64,000 bases of DNA, from the NCBI GenBank assembly GCA_021604765.1, contig BQJP01000009.1, forward strand, positions 24,213 through 88,212, given 5' to 3'. The translations under genes were made by a program, and so were the position numbers. This stretch comes from Thermodesulfobacteriota bacterium (lineage in GTDB: Bacteria; Desulfobacterota_D; UBA1144; Nemesobacterales; UBA2774). Each line of letters starts with the position of its first letter. Position 1 is the first letter of the stretch. Shown here in pieces: positions 29,520 to 38,882 of the stretch. The notes under the pieces were generated by a model. The model was given only the letters and a program-made list of their open reading frames with translations, made no database searches and was not told where the DNA came from.

Positions 29520-29807
29520 TTATTCTTCAATCCCCTCTCCAAAACCGCTTTCTACTAGCTCTTGAATACCCTTAAGCGCTGTCTCCGCATCACTCCCGCT
29601 AGTTACTACCTGAAGCTCACTGCCTTTAATTGCAGCCAATGAAAGCACGCCAAGTATGCTCTTGCCGTTTACTTCGTAACCATCTTTTATAAGCTTAACT
29701 TCGCTTGTAAACTTTGAAGAAGTTCTAACAAATACTGCCGCAGCTCTGGCATGTAGGCCAAGCTTATTTTTTACTTTTAAAACTTTGCTATGTTCTTTAT
29801 CTGTCAC
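29520..29807 (-). CDS. HPr family phosphocarrier protein
   Basis: 95-residue phosphocarrier. The active His is in NKLGLHARAAAVFV (His-19), and the regulatory Ser-type motif is YEVNGKSILGVLSLAA, with Ser in the position used by HPr kinase. The last ten residues are an acidic tail. It follows three envelope-protein genes and is not next to enzyme I, an EII component or HPr kinase, so it probably serves a nitrogen-type PTS (PTS-Ntr) or another regulatory relay. Start ATG 29807. Confidence 0.92.
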   Translation of the reverse strand: MTDKEHSKVLKVKNKLGLHARAAAVFVRTSSKFTSEVKLIKDGYEVNGKSILGVLSLAAIKGSELQVVTSGSDAETALKGIQELVESGFGEGIEE

Positions 29808-29926
29808 TTATTTCTATTCCTTTATCTGAACTTGTCCCCATTTTATTTCGCATAGCTGGGAATTAACAAATACAATTTAAGATTGTTATTATAAGTTTGT
29901 AGTTATTAATTTTCAAATTTTGCAGT

Positions 29927-30694
29927 CTAAGAAGCTGGTCTGTAGAGAGATTTGTTTACCTTTTGGTTTAACTCTACATCTGGGTCATAAATAATAGATA
30001 TGGATAGCCCTTCTGAGGCAAGATCAATTGTTTTAGGAAAGTAAAAGCCGTCTATTAAACTATCAAAATATTCATAAGTAATAACTGCTCTAGTTCCTTG
30101 ATCTAGACTAAAGTCAGCTTTTTCTACCCTGTAGTTTGCGCTATTTACCCACAGAGAATTTGGTTCTGATGAATTATTGGAATTGAAGTTTAATTTTATC
30201 AGCCCATCGTCTGCGCTCATCTCAGGATTGGAATCCAAGTCATATACACTCTCAGGCAAACGTCCTAGGATAAGATTGACCAAATTGTTAGCCGTAATTT
30301 TTAAGTTTAGCCCCGGATAAACATAGGCAAGGTCAAATTTAGTGCTGGAATCATATACACCTTTTTCAGATGGAGAAATTATATATATATTCATGCCATC
30401 GGAAGAAATGAATCCAACGGTTTTCCCAAATGGGTTTAATGCTTCTAATCTCAGCAGATCAGGTCTTTCTGCTATTGTAACCTGTGTATAAGAAATTTTA
30501 TTGTCAGGAGTTTTTATCTTTACTTTTGCTAAACCTTTAAGAGTTCTGATTGCGCCTTCATAGAGTTCTATCTTTTCTAAAATGGCACTTGTACTTTTGT
30601 CTTCAATACTAATTCCGTCTTTTTTTGCGGCACAAGAAGTCAAAATCAATATAGAAAATAAAAAGAGTATTATTAAAAGGTTGGTATTTTTCAC
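29927..30694 (-). CDS. LolB/DUF4292-like outer-membrane lipoprotein
   Basis: 255-residue lipoprotein: a signal with lipobox LTSC (about residue 21), then a beta-rich domain. The AIRTLKGLAKVKIKTPDNKI and RLEALNPFGKTVGFISSDG pair resembles the first strands of the LolA/LolB fold, which carries lipoproteins between membranes. The later DGFYFPKTIDL stretch matches DUF4292. Start ATG 30694; the TPR gene ends two bases upstream, so they are cotranscribed. Whether it is a true LolB or a relative without that role cannot be seen. Confidence 0.7.
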   Translation of the reverse strand: MKNTNLLIILFLFSILILTSCAAKKDGISIEDKSTSAILEKIELYEGAIRTLKGLAKVKIKTPDNKISYTQVTIAERPDLLRLEALNPFGKTVGFISSDGMNIYIISPSEKGVYDSSTKFDLAYVYPGLNLKITANNLVNLILGRLPESVYDLDSNPEMSADDGLIKLNFNSNNSSEPNSLWVNSANYRVEKADFSLDQGTRAVITYEYFDSLIDGFYFPKTIDLASEGLSISIIYDPDVELNQKVNKSLYRPAS

Positions 30695-30696
30695 TT

Positions 30697-32484
30697 TTAG
30701 CTTTGAACACTAACTTTAGTTTTTAGATCGCTCGTCTTTTTATAAAGCCTTTCTTTAAGTTTTGGGTCGTTATTTTCTGTGTCCTGGTCTACTAAATATA
30801 CACCTCTCTGATAGTATTCAAGGGCTTTAGAAAGCTCCCCTTTATCAAAGTATACATCGCCCAGATGTTCCATTATAGCGGCGTCTTCGGGTTGTAATTC
30901 AGCGGCTCTATTAAGTAGCTCTATGGCTTCATCGTATCTTCCTTTTTTATAATAAACCCACCCTAGGCTATCCAGGATATATCCTTTGTTTGGAGAAAGC
31001 TCGAGCGCTCTTTTTATAAGAGCCTCGGCTTCATCTAAATTCTCTCCTCTTTCAGCATAGGTATATCCCACAAAGTTAAGAGCGTCTGCATTATTAGGAT
31101 CAACTTCAATAAGCCTTCTCATAGTTGCTATGGATTCATCAATTTGATCATTTAGGTAGTAAATTACTCCTAATGAATAAAGGATTACCTTGCTATTAGG
31201 ATTAGATTGTAAAAAAGTGTTATATAAATTGATGGTATCCTGATCTCTGTTTAACTTCTTATAAACACTTCCCAGATAGTTTACAACTACCTCATTGTTC
31301 GGGTTGCTATTATATACCCGTTCCATCATTTTTAGTGACTTGTTTATATCACCTTGTTTCTCATATATAAAAGCTTTTTGGACACGACTTTCGCTGTAAA
31401 ATTCTTCTTCACTACTTATAGAATCCAGAAGATTCAAGGCTTCTGAGTAGTTGCCAATCTCAATATAAGATAGTGCTAAATAATATTTAGCTTTCTGATT
31501 GTTTGGATTGCCGAGAAGAATTAACTGGAATTCTTCGATTGCTTTTTCAAAGTCTCTATCTTCAATATACAAAAGGCCCAATCTAAGTTTTAAATCAGGA
31601 TTCTGAAAATCTAAATTCTCAGCTTTTTCATACTGGGCTCTGGCGTCTTCTTTTCGATTTAATCTAAATAGGAAATTCCCATATCTTACATAAGTGTCTA
31701 ATGTCCCAGGATATAGTGTGATGATTGATTTGTATATGTTTTCAGATTCCTCATACCTGCCCTGTCTTTCATATACCAGAGCAAGCTCTATAAGAGCAGA
31801 GACAAAACTCGGATTTAACTTAAGAGATTCATTATATAGCTTTTCGGCTTCAGCATAATCTCCTTTTTCATAATAGAGCCTCGCTAAGAAGAAAAATCCT
31901 CTTTCATTATCAGGGTATAGCTCAGTTATTTTTTTAAAGTTTTTCTCGGCTGCTGTATAATTCCCTGCTTCTGTTTCTATAATTCCTAAGAATAGTAGGG
32001 ACTCCGCATCGTCAGGATTCAATTCTATTGCTCGTCTAAGTATTTCTACCGACTTATCTTTATGTTCTTGGTCATTTGAAGATGCGTATACTTTGCCTAA
32101 TAAAGTAAAAGAAGGAGCGAAATTAGGGTCTAATTCAATCGACTTTTCAAGTTTATCTAAGGCCTGGGTTAACTTGCCTGCTGAAATGTACAAGAGAGCA
32201 AGGTTATATTTTATGTATGCAGAATTAGGGTCGTAGGATTCAGTAATTTCTAATTCAGTTAGTGAATCTGCAAACCTCTGGTTGAGCAAATGATATCTTG
32301 AAAGCGTGAAATGATAATAGGCTCTATCCTTAGGTTCCAGACCATTCTCTGAAAACGTATTTGCCTCAATTTCAGTAGATGGGTTCTTGTGCCCGCATGA
32401 AAATAGAGCAATTATGATAATGCCAAAGATGGCAAATAGAACATAGCTAGTTTTTTTAGTACGCCTAGTTTTGTGATGCATCAA
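30697..32484 (-). CDS. TPR-repeat lipoprotein
   Basis: 595 residues. A basic start (MMHHKTRRTKKTSY) and hydrophobic core lead to lipobox ALFSC (about residue 29), so it is a predicted lipoprotein. Nearly all the rest is tetratricopeptide repeats of 34 residues (about 14), with the consensus W/L-G-Y-A-F-A-P seen in AKYYLALSYIEIGNYSEAL and ILDSLGWVYYKKGRYDEAI. Such proteins act as scaffolds for envelope or secretion machinery. It shares 20 bases with the transglutaminase gene and sits between that and the LolB-like gene. Confidence 0.88.
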   Translation of the reverse strand: MMHHKTRRTKKTSYVLFAIFGIIIIALFSCGHKNPSTEIEANTFSENGLEPKDRAYYHFTLSRYHLLNQRFADSLTELEITESYDPNSAYIKYNLALLYISAGKLTQALDKLEKSIELDPNFAPSFTLLGKVYASSNDQEHKDKSVEILRRAIELNPDDAESLLFLGIIETEAGNYTAAEKNFKKITELYPDNERGFFFLARLYYEKGDYAEAEKLYNESLKLNPSFVSALIELALVYERQGRYEESENIYKSIITLYPGTLDTYVRYGNFLFRLNRKEDARAQYEKAENLDFQNPDLKLRLGLLYIEDRDFEKAIEEFQLILLGNPNNQKAKYYLALSYIEIGNYSEALNLLDSISSEEEFYSESRVQKAFIYEKQGDINKSLKMMERVYNSNPNNEVVVNYLGSVYKKLNRDQDTINLYNTFLQSNPNSKVILYSLGVIYYLNDQIDESIATMRRLIEVDPNNADALNFVGYTYAERGENLDEAEALIKRALELSPNKGYILDSLGWVYYKKGRYDEAIELLNRAAELQPEDAAIMEHLGDVYFDKGELSKALEYYQRGVYLVDQDTENNDPKLKERLYKKTSDLKTKVSVQS

Positions 32485-33904
32485 TTATCTCTATGTTTAG
32501 TTTACCTACTACTTTCAATATCTCTCCACTTTTTGCAAGATTCCCTTCAATTAATTTTATGTGAGTTGCATCAGCCGGGAATTGTCCATAAGTTGAATCA
32601 ATAGCTACCCATTGTCCTATATAGACTTCATTCCAAGCATGATAATAAAAACTGCCATCATAATACATAGTACCCAACACTGTTTTGGTTGGTATTCCTG
32701 CTGCACGAGCCATAGCAGAATACAAAGCTGCATGCTCATTGCAATCACCTACCTTTGTTTTTAGAACATCCTTTGCGTTAGGAAGACTTACTGTAGCGGA
32801 TTTTTTCAGATTTTTATATATCCAGGTATTAATTTTATCGGCGGCCTTAGTAGGATCGGTTTCACCGTCAATTACTTTTTGAGTTATTGCAACTATATCT
32901 TTGTCATCGCTCTGGATCAGAAAATCTGCTTGAGTTAGTTCATAGTAGTCGGGGAAATTATATGGGAGATTGTATGAACTTTTATAAGAGTCGATATCTT
33001 GTGGTTTAATTTCAACAAATTGTCCATCTAAAGTCTGTCTGTAACCATCTTCTATGTCGAACCCATCAGTCGGGTCAATTCCTTCTAATTTTATTTTAAG
33101 GTACTTTACGTTGCCAGGGTCTTTAATTTTAATATTTGCCGGTATAGAGGTTTTATTTGTTATATCAAAACTTGAGTTCTTTTTACTTAATATATTTTTT
33201 TTGGACTCCCTTATGGCCACAAGATCCGGAGGGAACTCTTGCTTAATAACCTCGCCATTATTCTTGATCCACGAGGTTGTCAAAGACCCCATGAAATTTG
33301 ATTCAACCTTATAAGTACTGAATTTTCCAAAAGGTATATCCACTTCCTCTCTCTCACCTATTATATGTGTAGAAAGTGGTTCATTCATCCCCATAAGTAT
33401 AGATAAAGGCTCAAAAAGTAAAATATCAAATTTATCTCCAGTATTTAGTTTGTTTTCTACTAGCAATTTTGAAATGAGTGATGGCAGGATTAGTTCTTGC
33501 TCTAGGGATAGAGTGCGTTCCGTCTTGCCGGAAACTGTTTCCATAGTTATCTTCAAATTGTTCTCTTCTCTTTTTCCCCAAGCTTTCAAGTTAATAGTAT
33601 CAGATTTCATTTCATATTCGAATGAAAGAATTTTATAGCCCTCTAGTTCATAAGTTCCTTCAGTATAAACATCATTATCTTTACCAAGAAGATTGATTTT
33701 TAAGTTAGTAAGCTCTTTAACGTATGTATAGTTGTTTTTTTTGCTTACAGAGTTAAATGAATAACCGACCCTTTTATCCCCAGAATAAATTCCCATCCAA
33801 TATTCTTCTTTAATCTGTTCTTGGCTTAGTGAATAAGAGGTGTCTATGGACTGAATTACTATTAAGAACAAACACAAACATATTAAGGTGTTTAATAATC
33901 GCAT
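32465..33904 (-). CDS. Exported transglutaminase-like protein
   Basis: 479 residues with an N-terminal signal (MRLLNTLICLCLFLIVIQS). The transglutaminase-like core is in the last third: VGDCNEHAALYSAMARAAGI carries the catalytic Cys (about residue 388), SFYYHAWNEVYIGQWVAIDS the His and Asp. This makes a cysteine-protease/peptide-ligase-type site, typical of proteins that act on the envelope. The preceding 350 residues are of unknown fold. The ORF overlaps the TPR gene by 20 bases, so the two proteins are coupled. Confidence 0.85.
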   Translation of the reverse strand: MRLLNTLICLCLFLIVIQSIDTSYSLSQEQIKEEYWMGIYSGDKRVGYSFNSVSKKNNYTYVKELTNLKINLLGKDNDVYTEGTYELEGYKILSFEYEMKSDTINLKAWGKREENNLKITMETVSGKTERTLSLEQELILPSLISKLLVENKLNTGDKFDILLFEPLSILMGMNEPLSTHIIGEREEVDIPFGKFSTYKVESNFMGSLTTSWIKNNGEVIKQEFPPDLVAIRESKKNILSKKNSSFDITNKTSIPANIKIKDPGNVKYLKIKLEGIDPTDGFDIEDGYRQTLDGQFVEIKPQDIDSYKSSYNLPYNFPDYYELTQADFLIQSDDKDIVAITQKVIDGETDPTKAADKINTWIYKNLKKSATVSLPNAKDVLKTKVGDCNEHAALYSAMARAAGIPTKTVLGTMYYDGSFYYHAWNEVYIGQWVAIDSTYGQFPADATHIKLIEGNLAKSGEILKVVGKLNIEIIDASQN

Positions 33905-34079
33905 GTGTAAATAATCTACATCTGTTTCATATCACCCTCAAGTTAAATTTATTTGAACCACTTATTAGTATCATATAACACAGTATTGATAAATAATATG
34001 AAATTTTGATTGAGTAAAAGTAATTTTTATAGAGATTTTTGATTGACACATTTAGTCCTGTAGGGTTCAATTAAAGGCA

Positions 34080-35156
34080 ATGAAAGTCGAAGAAATATAC
34101 AGCAAGGTCCTTGGGTCTGAAAGAATAACATCAGAAGACGCTCTTACCCTTCTAAAAGAAGCAGATACTATTAAGATGGGTTCATTGGCAGATTCTATAA
34201 GAAGAAAATTTCATCCTGACGGCACAGTTACTTTTGTTGCCGACACTAACCCTAACTATACAAATGTATGTGATACAGAATGCTTGTTCTGCGCCTTCTG
34301 GAGACCTCCTAACGCGTCAGACGCTTATACCTTAAGCCTTGATAAGGTAATTGATATTATGCGGACGTCTTATCACAACGGAGCTACAACTGTCTTGTTA
34401 CAAGGTGGCCACAATCCTGAGATAGGGCTTGATTACTACCTAGAACTAGTCAGAAGAACAAAAGAAGAGATCCCTGAGCTTCATTTGCATGCATTTTCTG
34501 CTCCTGAAATTAGCGCTATCGCAAAATACACCGAAATTACCACCCAAGAAGTGCTGGAGCAGTTATGGGAAACTGGATTGAGAACCATTCCCGGTGGTGG
34601 AGCAGAAGTTTTATCAAACCGAGTCAGAAAAAAAATTAGCCCTCTTAAAATCAATGCTGATGAGTGGATGAAGGTCACAAGGGAAGCTCATTTAGTTGGT
34701 TTTAAAACCACTGCAACTATGATGTTCGGACATTTTGAAGAGGATGAGGATATAGTTGAGCACTTAGAAAGGATTCGAGCTTTACAAGATGAGACCGGTA
34801 ACTTCTTGGCGTTTATACCCTGGACATTTAAACCTAAGAATACTTTTCTAGAGCGGAAACTTTCGACAGAGGTTGGAGGGGACAGGTACTTACGAGTACT
34901 TGCGTTATCAAGAATTTATCTCGATAACTTTAAACACATTCAGGGATCTTGGTTTACTCAGGGAAACAAAGTCGGGACTATCTCAATGTACTACGGAGCA
35001 AGCGATCTTGGTGGGACACTGTTTGACGAGAACGTTTTGACTTGTGCTGAAAACAAATACAAATCAAGCCTTGAGGAACTGGTACACATGATTAAGTCAG
35101 CAGGGTTTAAGCCTGCCCAACGTAACACCTATTATGAAGTGCTTAATCGTTTTTAG
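34080..35156 (+). CDS. mqnC: Cyclic dehypoxanthinyl futalosine synthase
   Basis: Radical SAM enzyme of the futalosine menaquinone pathway, 358 residues. The SAM cluster is held by CDTECLFC (CxxxCxxC), preceded by FVADTNPNYTNV and followed by AFWRPPNAS; the TTVLLQGGHNPEIGLDYY block and TIPGGGAEVL are family hallmarks. It cyclises dehypoxanthine futalosine. Other mqn genes (mqnA, mqnD, mqnE) are not in this window, but the gene supports menaquinone from futalosine rather than the isochorismate route. The start ATG 34080 has a weak ribosome site. Confidence 0.93.
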   Translation: MKVEEIYSKVLGSERITSEDALTLLKEADTIKMGSLADSIRRKFHPDGTVTFVADTNPNYTNVCDTECLFCAFWRPPNASDAYTLSLDKVIDIMRTSYHNGATTVLLQGGHNPEIGLDYYLELVRRTKEEIPELHLHAFSAPEISAIAKYTEITTQEVLEQLWETGLRTIPGGGAEVLSNRVRKKISPLKINADEWMKVTREAHLVGFKTTATMMFGHFEEDEDIVEHLERIRALQDETGNFLAFIPWTFKPKNTFLERKLSTEVGGDRYLRVLALSRIYLDNFKHIQGSWFTQGNKVGTISMYYGASDLGGTLFDENVLTCAENKYKSSLEELVHMIKSAGFKPAQRNTYYEVLNRF

Positions 35157-35173
35157 AATTTGATTTTATAACA

Positions 35174-35563
35174 CTATTTAACTTCTTTAAAACCAAGAAT
35201 CTTTACTCTCCAAGAGCTGCCAGTGAAATCAACGAGATATTCTAGATAGTAAAAATACATCAACATGAAGTCAAAAAACTCATAAGCAGAACTTGTATAG
35301 ATTGTTTGATTTGTGAAATCTAATATGTTGATTGAATTAAGCGACTGATATTCTGAAGGAGACAGTTCAAAGTCAATCCCGCGTTCTTCTATTTCTTGTT
35401 CATTCTTTTCTTGCTTAATAGTTACGTAGCCCTGCAAGTCATTTCTAGACATTGTAAATCTTAATGCAGATTGTTTATCTAAGAATCTTGATGCTAGATA
35501 TTCATCTAATTCAGATAAATGTATTCTTTTCTGCTCATAAATAATGTTATTCATTAGGAACAT
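35174..35563 (-). CDS. Conserved-looking hypothetical protein
   Basis: 129 residues, not recognised. It has no signal peptide or membrane segment, is acidic, and is rich in aromatic residues at the C-terminal part (YEFFDFMLMYFYYLEYLVDF). The N-terminal half has a helical pattern (SELDEYLASRFLDKQSALRF). The start at ATG 35563 immediately follows a 38-base hairpin; a second ATG at 35554 is possible. It is convergent with mqnC and downstream of the envelope-protein gene. Not related to any neighbour by sequence. Confidence 0.5.
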   Translation of the reverse strand: MFLMNNIIYEQKRIHLSELDEYLASRFLDKQSALRFTMSRNDLQGYVTIKQEKNEQEIEERGIDFELSPSEYQSLNSINILDFTNQTIYTSSAYEFFDFMLMYFYYLEYLVDFTGSSWRVKILGFKEVK

Positions 35564-35565
35564 AT

Positions 35566-35603
35566 GATATCCGAACCTTTAACTAATTAAAGGCTCGGAT
35601 ATC
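35566..35603. repeat. Strong hairpin before the start of the 129-residue gene
   Basis: GATATCCGA and CCTTTAA pair with TTAAAGG and TCGGATATC across a CTAA loop, 16 pairs with one A-C mismatch. It lies between the envelope-protein stop and the next gene's start on the - strand, two bases from that start. No T run follows, so it is more likely a stability or translation-control element than a terminator. Confidence 0.6.
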
Positions 35604-35617
35604 TAGGATATAAGTGT

Positions 35618-37153
35618 CTATCGTTTGGTGAGTGTGGGCTTTCTTGATGATGGCATAGTTCTATTTTTTGACTTATAAGAACTTCTTTGTGATACATTGC
35701 TTTTATTTCTAGAAACTTTTTTGTGTTTGTTTGAATAGTTTTTGTTACCGGATTTCTTTAAGCTTTTCTTATTAGGTTGATTATAGGCTCTACTATTTCG
35801 TTCATACTGTGAATTGCTATTTGTATTCGATCTCACAGTATTCTTATAGCTGGGGGTTTTCTTCTTATTAAAATTTCGCTTATTAATAGAAGCCTTATTC
35901 CCTTTATAAGTTTTTGTTCTTACTGCTGGTTCTACTCGTCCGGAATTTCTTTGCTGCTGTTTTTTATAACTATATTTGTTATACCTATCGGGAGTTTTGT
36001 GATAATTCTTTTTATTGATTTTTGATTTTTGGTTTTGTTTACTGACCTTCTTATTCTTTATTCCAGAATTACCCTTATTATTTTTACCCGGCGAAAAATC
36101 GGATTTTTTCTGAGGCTCAACAATTCTAGTATGGTTGGTGTGATTTGAATTAAAGTTTCTATTCTTTGGTGGTTTGTTAAACTTGATTCGTTTTTGGGGC
36201 AGTGAGTTTCCGCTGTTATTTTTCACACGGTTTTTATTGATTTGATTCCTATTCGTAATATATGGATTTTTATTACCCCTCTCTATTTTTGGTCTATAAA
36301 CATTGTATGAATTGTCTTTGATAATATTCACATTTTTTTTACTTCTTAAATTGACCTTGTTTCTGTCAACTATGTTGTGGCGCACTAACTTTTTATTGGA
36401 GCGTTTCTCTATAAGGTGTTTGTCAGGACCATAGTTGATAATCTTATTATTTACATGCCTTATCTTTGTTACGTTTTTGCTGTTCCTTAGGACTATATCG
36501 TAATGTGGTGGAGGAACTGCAGCTTTTCCCGCGTGTTTGTGATGACCAAAATTGTTATAAGGTAAAAATACACAGTGTCTGGCAGGAGGGCGATAATTGT
36601 GAGGGTTATGATAGTACTCATGATAATAGCGGTGTTTCTTGTGGCGGTGCTTCTTTTTGTGGTGGTGATGATGCTTAGAATGATAAGGTTTGTAATAATT
36701 AGTTTTAAATGAATTGAAGACAAATCCTATCTCAATAAAAAAGCCTCTATCAGGTGGTAGTGGCGACCAGCCTATATACTCAGGGCTTTGATGCCAACTA
36801 ACCCAAGCGGGAGCCCATGTGGTTCCCGGAATCCATATCCAGCCTTGGTAATCATCAAAAATCCATCTTCCATAATGGTATGTTGCCCATCCCCAGGGTT
36901 CATAAGATATCCATATCCACCCTTGGTCTGACCATGCCCACCTTCCATCTGTATAGGGTTTCCATTCTGGTCCCACTTCATATGGCTGCCAAATGTACCC
37001 AAACTCTACATGTGGAGACCACTCACCGTATGGTGAGAGTTCCTCATAAAACAGACCTATGTTTACAGTGCCTTGTGCCTGGGATCGATCAACTAAAGAA
37101 ATACCTGATAAAACTGTAAAAATTATTCCTAATGTAATTGTTTTCCATCTCAT
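35618..37153 (-). CDS. YXWGXW-repeat (DUF6600) envelope protein with basic tail
   Basis: 511 residues. Signal peptide (ending SQAQG), then a domain with repeated W/Y motifs (YGEWSPHVEFGYIWQPYEVG, GRWAWSDQGWIWISYEPWGW, ATYHYGRWIFDDYQGW) which define DUF6600. From about residue 165 it changes to a His/Lys-rich stretch (HHHHHKKKHRHKKHR), then a ~330-residue low-complexity tail full of Asn, Lys, Arg and Ser. The tail is extremely basic, so it may bind nucleic acid, polyanions or metals outside the cell. Function is unknown. A 55-base gap, holding a strong hairpin, separates it from the 129-residue gene. Confidence 0.75.
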   Translation of the reverse strand: MRWKTITLGIIFTVLSGISLVDRSQAQGTVNIGLFYEELSPYGEWSPHVEFGYIWQPYEVGPEWKPYTDGRWAWSDQGWIWISYEPWGWATYHYGRWIFDDYQGWIWIPGTTWAPAWVSWHQSPEYIGWSPLPPDRGFFIEIGFVFNSFKTNYYKPYHSKHHHHHKKKHRHKKHRYYHEYYHNPHNYRPPARHCVFLPYNNFGHHKHAGKAAVPPPHYDIVLRNSKNVTKIRHVNNKIINYGPDKHLIEKRSNKKLVRHNIVDRNKVNLRSKKNVNIIKDNSYNVYRPKIERGNKNPYITNRNQINKNRVKNNSGNSLPQKRIKFNKPPKNRNFNSNHTNHTRIVEPQKKSDFSPGKNNKGNSGIKNKKVSKQNQKSKINKKNYHKTPDRYNKYSYKKQQQRNSGRVEPAVRTKTYKGNKASINKRNFNKKKTPSYKNTVRSNTNSNSQYERNSRAYNQPNKKSLKKSGNKNYSNKHKKVSRNKSNVSQRSSYKSKNRTMPSSRKPTLTKR

Positions 37154-37369
37154 TGCTTCTCTCCTTTTGCTTTCGTTAAGTCATAAGCGAAGAAATGTTT
37201 CGCCTATGTCAAATAACCTTTGCTACAGTATTAAACTTGTTAGAGAGCAATATGGTTTCATTCTTTATTAAACTATAAAAACGGTTTAGAAGATTAAAGG
37301 AAATTGATCTCTCAAATAAATAAACTATTGAGATTAATTATGTGGTTTGAAAAGATTTGCAGATTTTAT

Positions 37370-38869
37370 TTAAGTTAATAACTTTTGGTAAATTTCTTTG
37401 TATTCTGTCCCTGACTTTTTCCAGGAGAAATCTTCTTTCATAGCTTTTGTTATTAACTTGCTCCAGGCTTTTTTATCTTCATATACAGAGATGGCTCTTA
37501 TAAGAGCGTCAAGTAGGCTAACCTTTGAGAATTCATGAAATATGAACCCATTCCCATTTTTCTTGTCCTGATTATAGTCGACTACAGTGTCTAACAAACC
37601 GCCTGTCCCTCTTACTACAGGTATAGTGCCGTATCTAAGAGCTATCATCTGACTCAGTCCGCATGGTTCGAATCTAGAAGGCATAAGAAGCATATCAGAG
37701 CCAGCATAAACTTTTCTTTCAAGATCCTCACTAGGTTTAATTGCTATGGAGAGGTTTTTTCTGAACTTTCTGTTAACTCTTCGTAATATTTGTTCAAAAT
37801 GCCCTTCACCAGATCCTAATATTACAACCTGATAACCCAGATCAAAAATTTGAGGAAGGGAGTTTAATAGAAGGTCAAGACCTTTTTGCTCAGTAAGTTT
37901 TGATACAAAGCATAAGAGTGGAAATTCTTCACTTTCATTTAAACCGAGCTCTTTCTTTAATTTGAGTGTGTTTGTAGATTTAGATGCAATTTCTTTTGAG
38001 TTGAATTTTGAGTAAATAGATTTGTCAGTCTCAGGATTCCACAAATCATAATCAATTCCGTCTAAAATTCCCTGCAAATTATTTGATTTTCTCGAAACCC
38101 ATTTAAGAACTGCATCAAGGCCATGACCATATTCACGTTTCTTAATCTCTTCAGCAAAAGTGGGACTAACAGTAGTTACAAGGTTTGAATAAAGTATTGC
38201 GCCTTTAAGCAGATTTGCTTTACCGTAAAGCTCCAGCCCCTGTGAGGTGAATAAAAACCCGGGTATGCCAAATTTATCCATAATCACTTTGTCAAATTGG
38301 CCTTGGTATGAAATATTGTGGATAGTAAAAACTATTTTTGAATTACTAAAAAAATCATCATCTTTAAGATGCTTTCTCCATTTTAGACAAATAGGTATAA
38401 ATGCAGTTTGCCAGTCATGGCAATGAATTATATCGGGTTTAAAATTAACAACTTTTGCAGTTTCGAGCGCGCCTAAAGATAAAAAACCAAACCTCAGATC
38501 GTTATCTTCAAATTCACCTTTTGGTGTAGCGTATATCTGATCTCTCCCAAAGTATTTATCGTTTTCAATAAAATAGACTCTTACACCTTTATATTTTAGT
38601 TCATACAATTCACCCTCTTCGACGAGCCAGTCTATTGAAGTAGAGATTCTTTTTTCTAATTTTTTAACTCTAAGTTTAAGATTTCTGAGGTTTTTCTTAA
38701 CTTCTTTATAGTAAGGTAAAACAACCCGAACATCACAGTCCAATCCAGCAAGCCTTCTGGATAGGGTTCCTATTACATTAGCAAGACCGCCTACCTTGGC
38801 AAATGGCTCCATCTCAGATACGACAAAGAGGACCTTTAATTTAGTCTTGTTAGCATTTGATGTTGCCAC
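37370..38869 (-). CDS. glgA: Glycogen synthase
   Basis: GT5 ADP-glucose starch/glycogen synthase of 499 residues. The N-terminal EMEPFAKVGGLANVIGTLSR is the ADP-glucose-binding KxGGL motif, and HCHDWQTAFIPI and FTIHNISYQGQF are typical. The C-terminal domain has VLGSGEGHFEQILRRV and SRFEPCGLSQMIALRYGTIP (SRFEPCGL donor site). Extends glucan chains from ADP-glucose. It follows eda by 13 bases on the same strand, so carbon storage and sugar-acid genes are cotranscribed. No branching enzyme or glgC in the window. Confidence 0.93.
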   Translation of the reverse strand: MATSNANKTKLKVLFVVSEMEPFAKVGGLANVIGTLSRRLAGLDCDVRVVLPYYKEVKKNLRNLKLRVKKLEKRISTSIDWLVEEGELYELKYKGVRVYFIENDKYFGRDQIYATPKGEFEDNDLRFGFLSLGALETAKVVNFKPDIIHCHDWQTAFIPICLKWRKHLKDDDFFSNSKIVFTIHNISYQGQFDKVIMDKFGIPGFLFTSQGLELYGKANLLKGAILYSNLVTTVSPTFAEEIKKREYGHGLDAVLKWVSRKSNNLQGILDGIDYDLWNPETDKSIYSKFNSKEIASKSTNTLKLKKELGLNESEEFPLLCFVSKLTEQKGLDLLLNSLPQIFDLGYQVVILGSGEGHFEQILRRVNRKFRKNLSIAIKPSEDLERKVYAGSDMLLMPSRFEPCGLSQMIALRYGTIPVVRGTGGLLDTVVDYNQDKKNGNGFIFHEFSKVSLLDALIRAISVYEDKKAWSKLITKAMKEDFSWKKSGTEYKEIYQKLLT

Positions 38870-38882
38870 TAATTATTTACTC

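Noticed and set aside
29808..29926. Terminator or regulatory RNA between HPr and the LolB-like gene
   Set aside because: AT-rich, but no stem with a T run was found.
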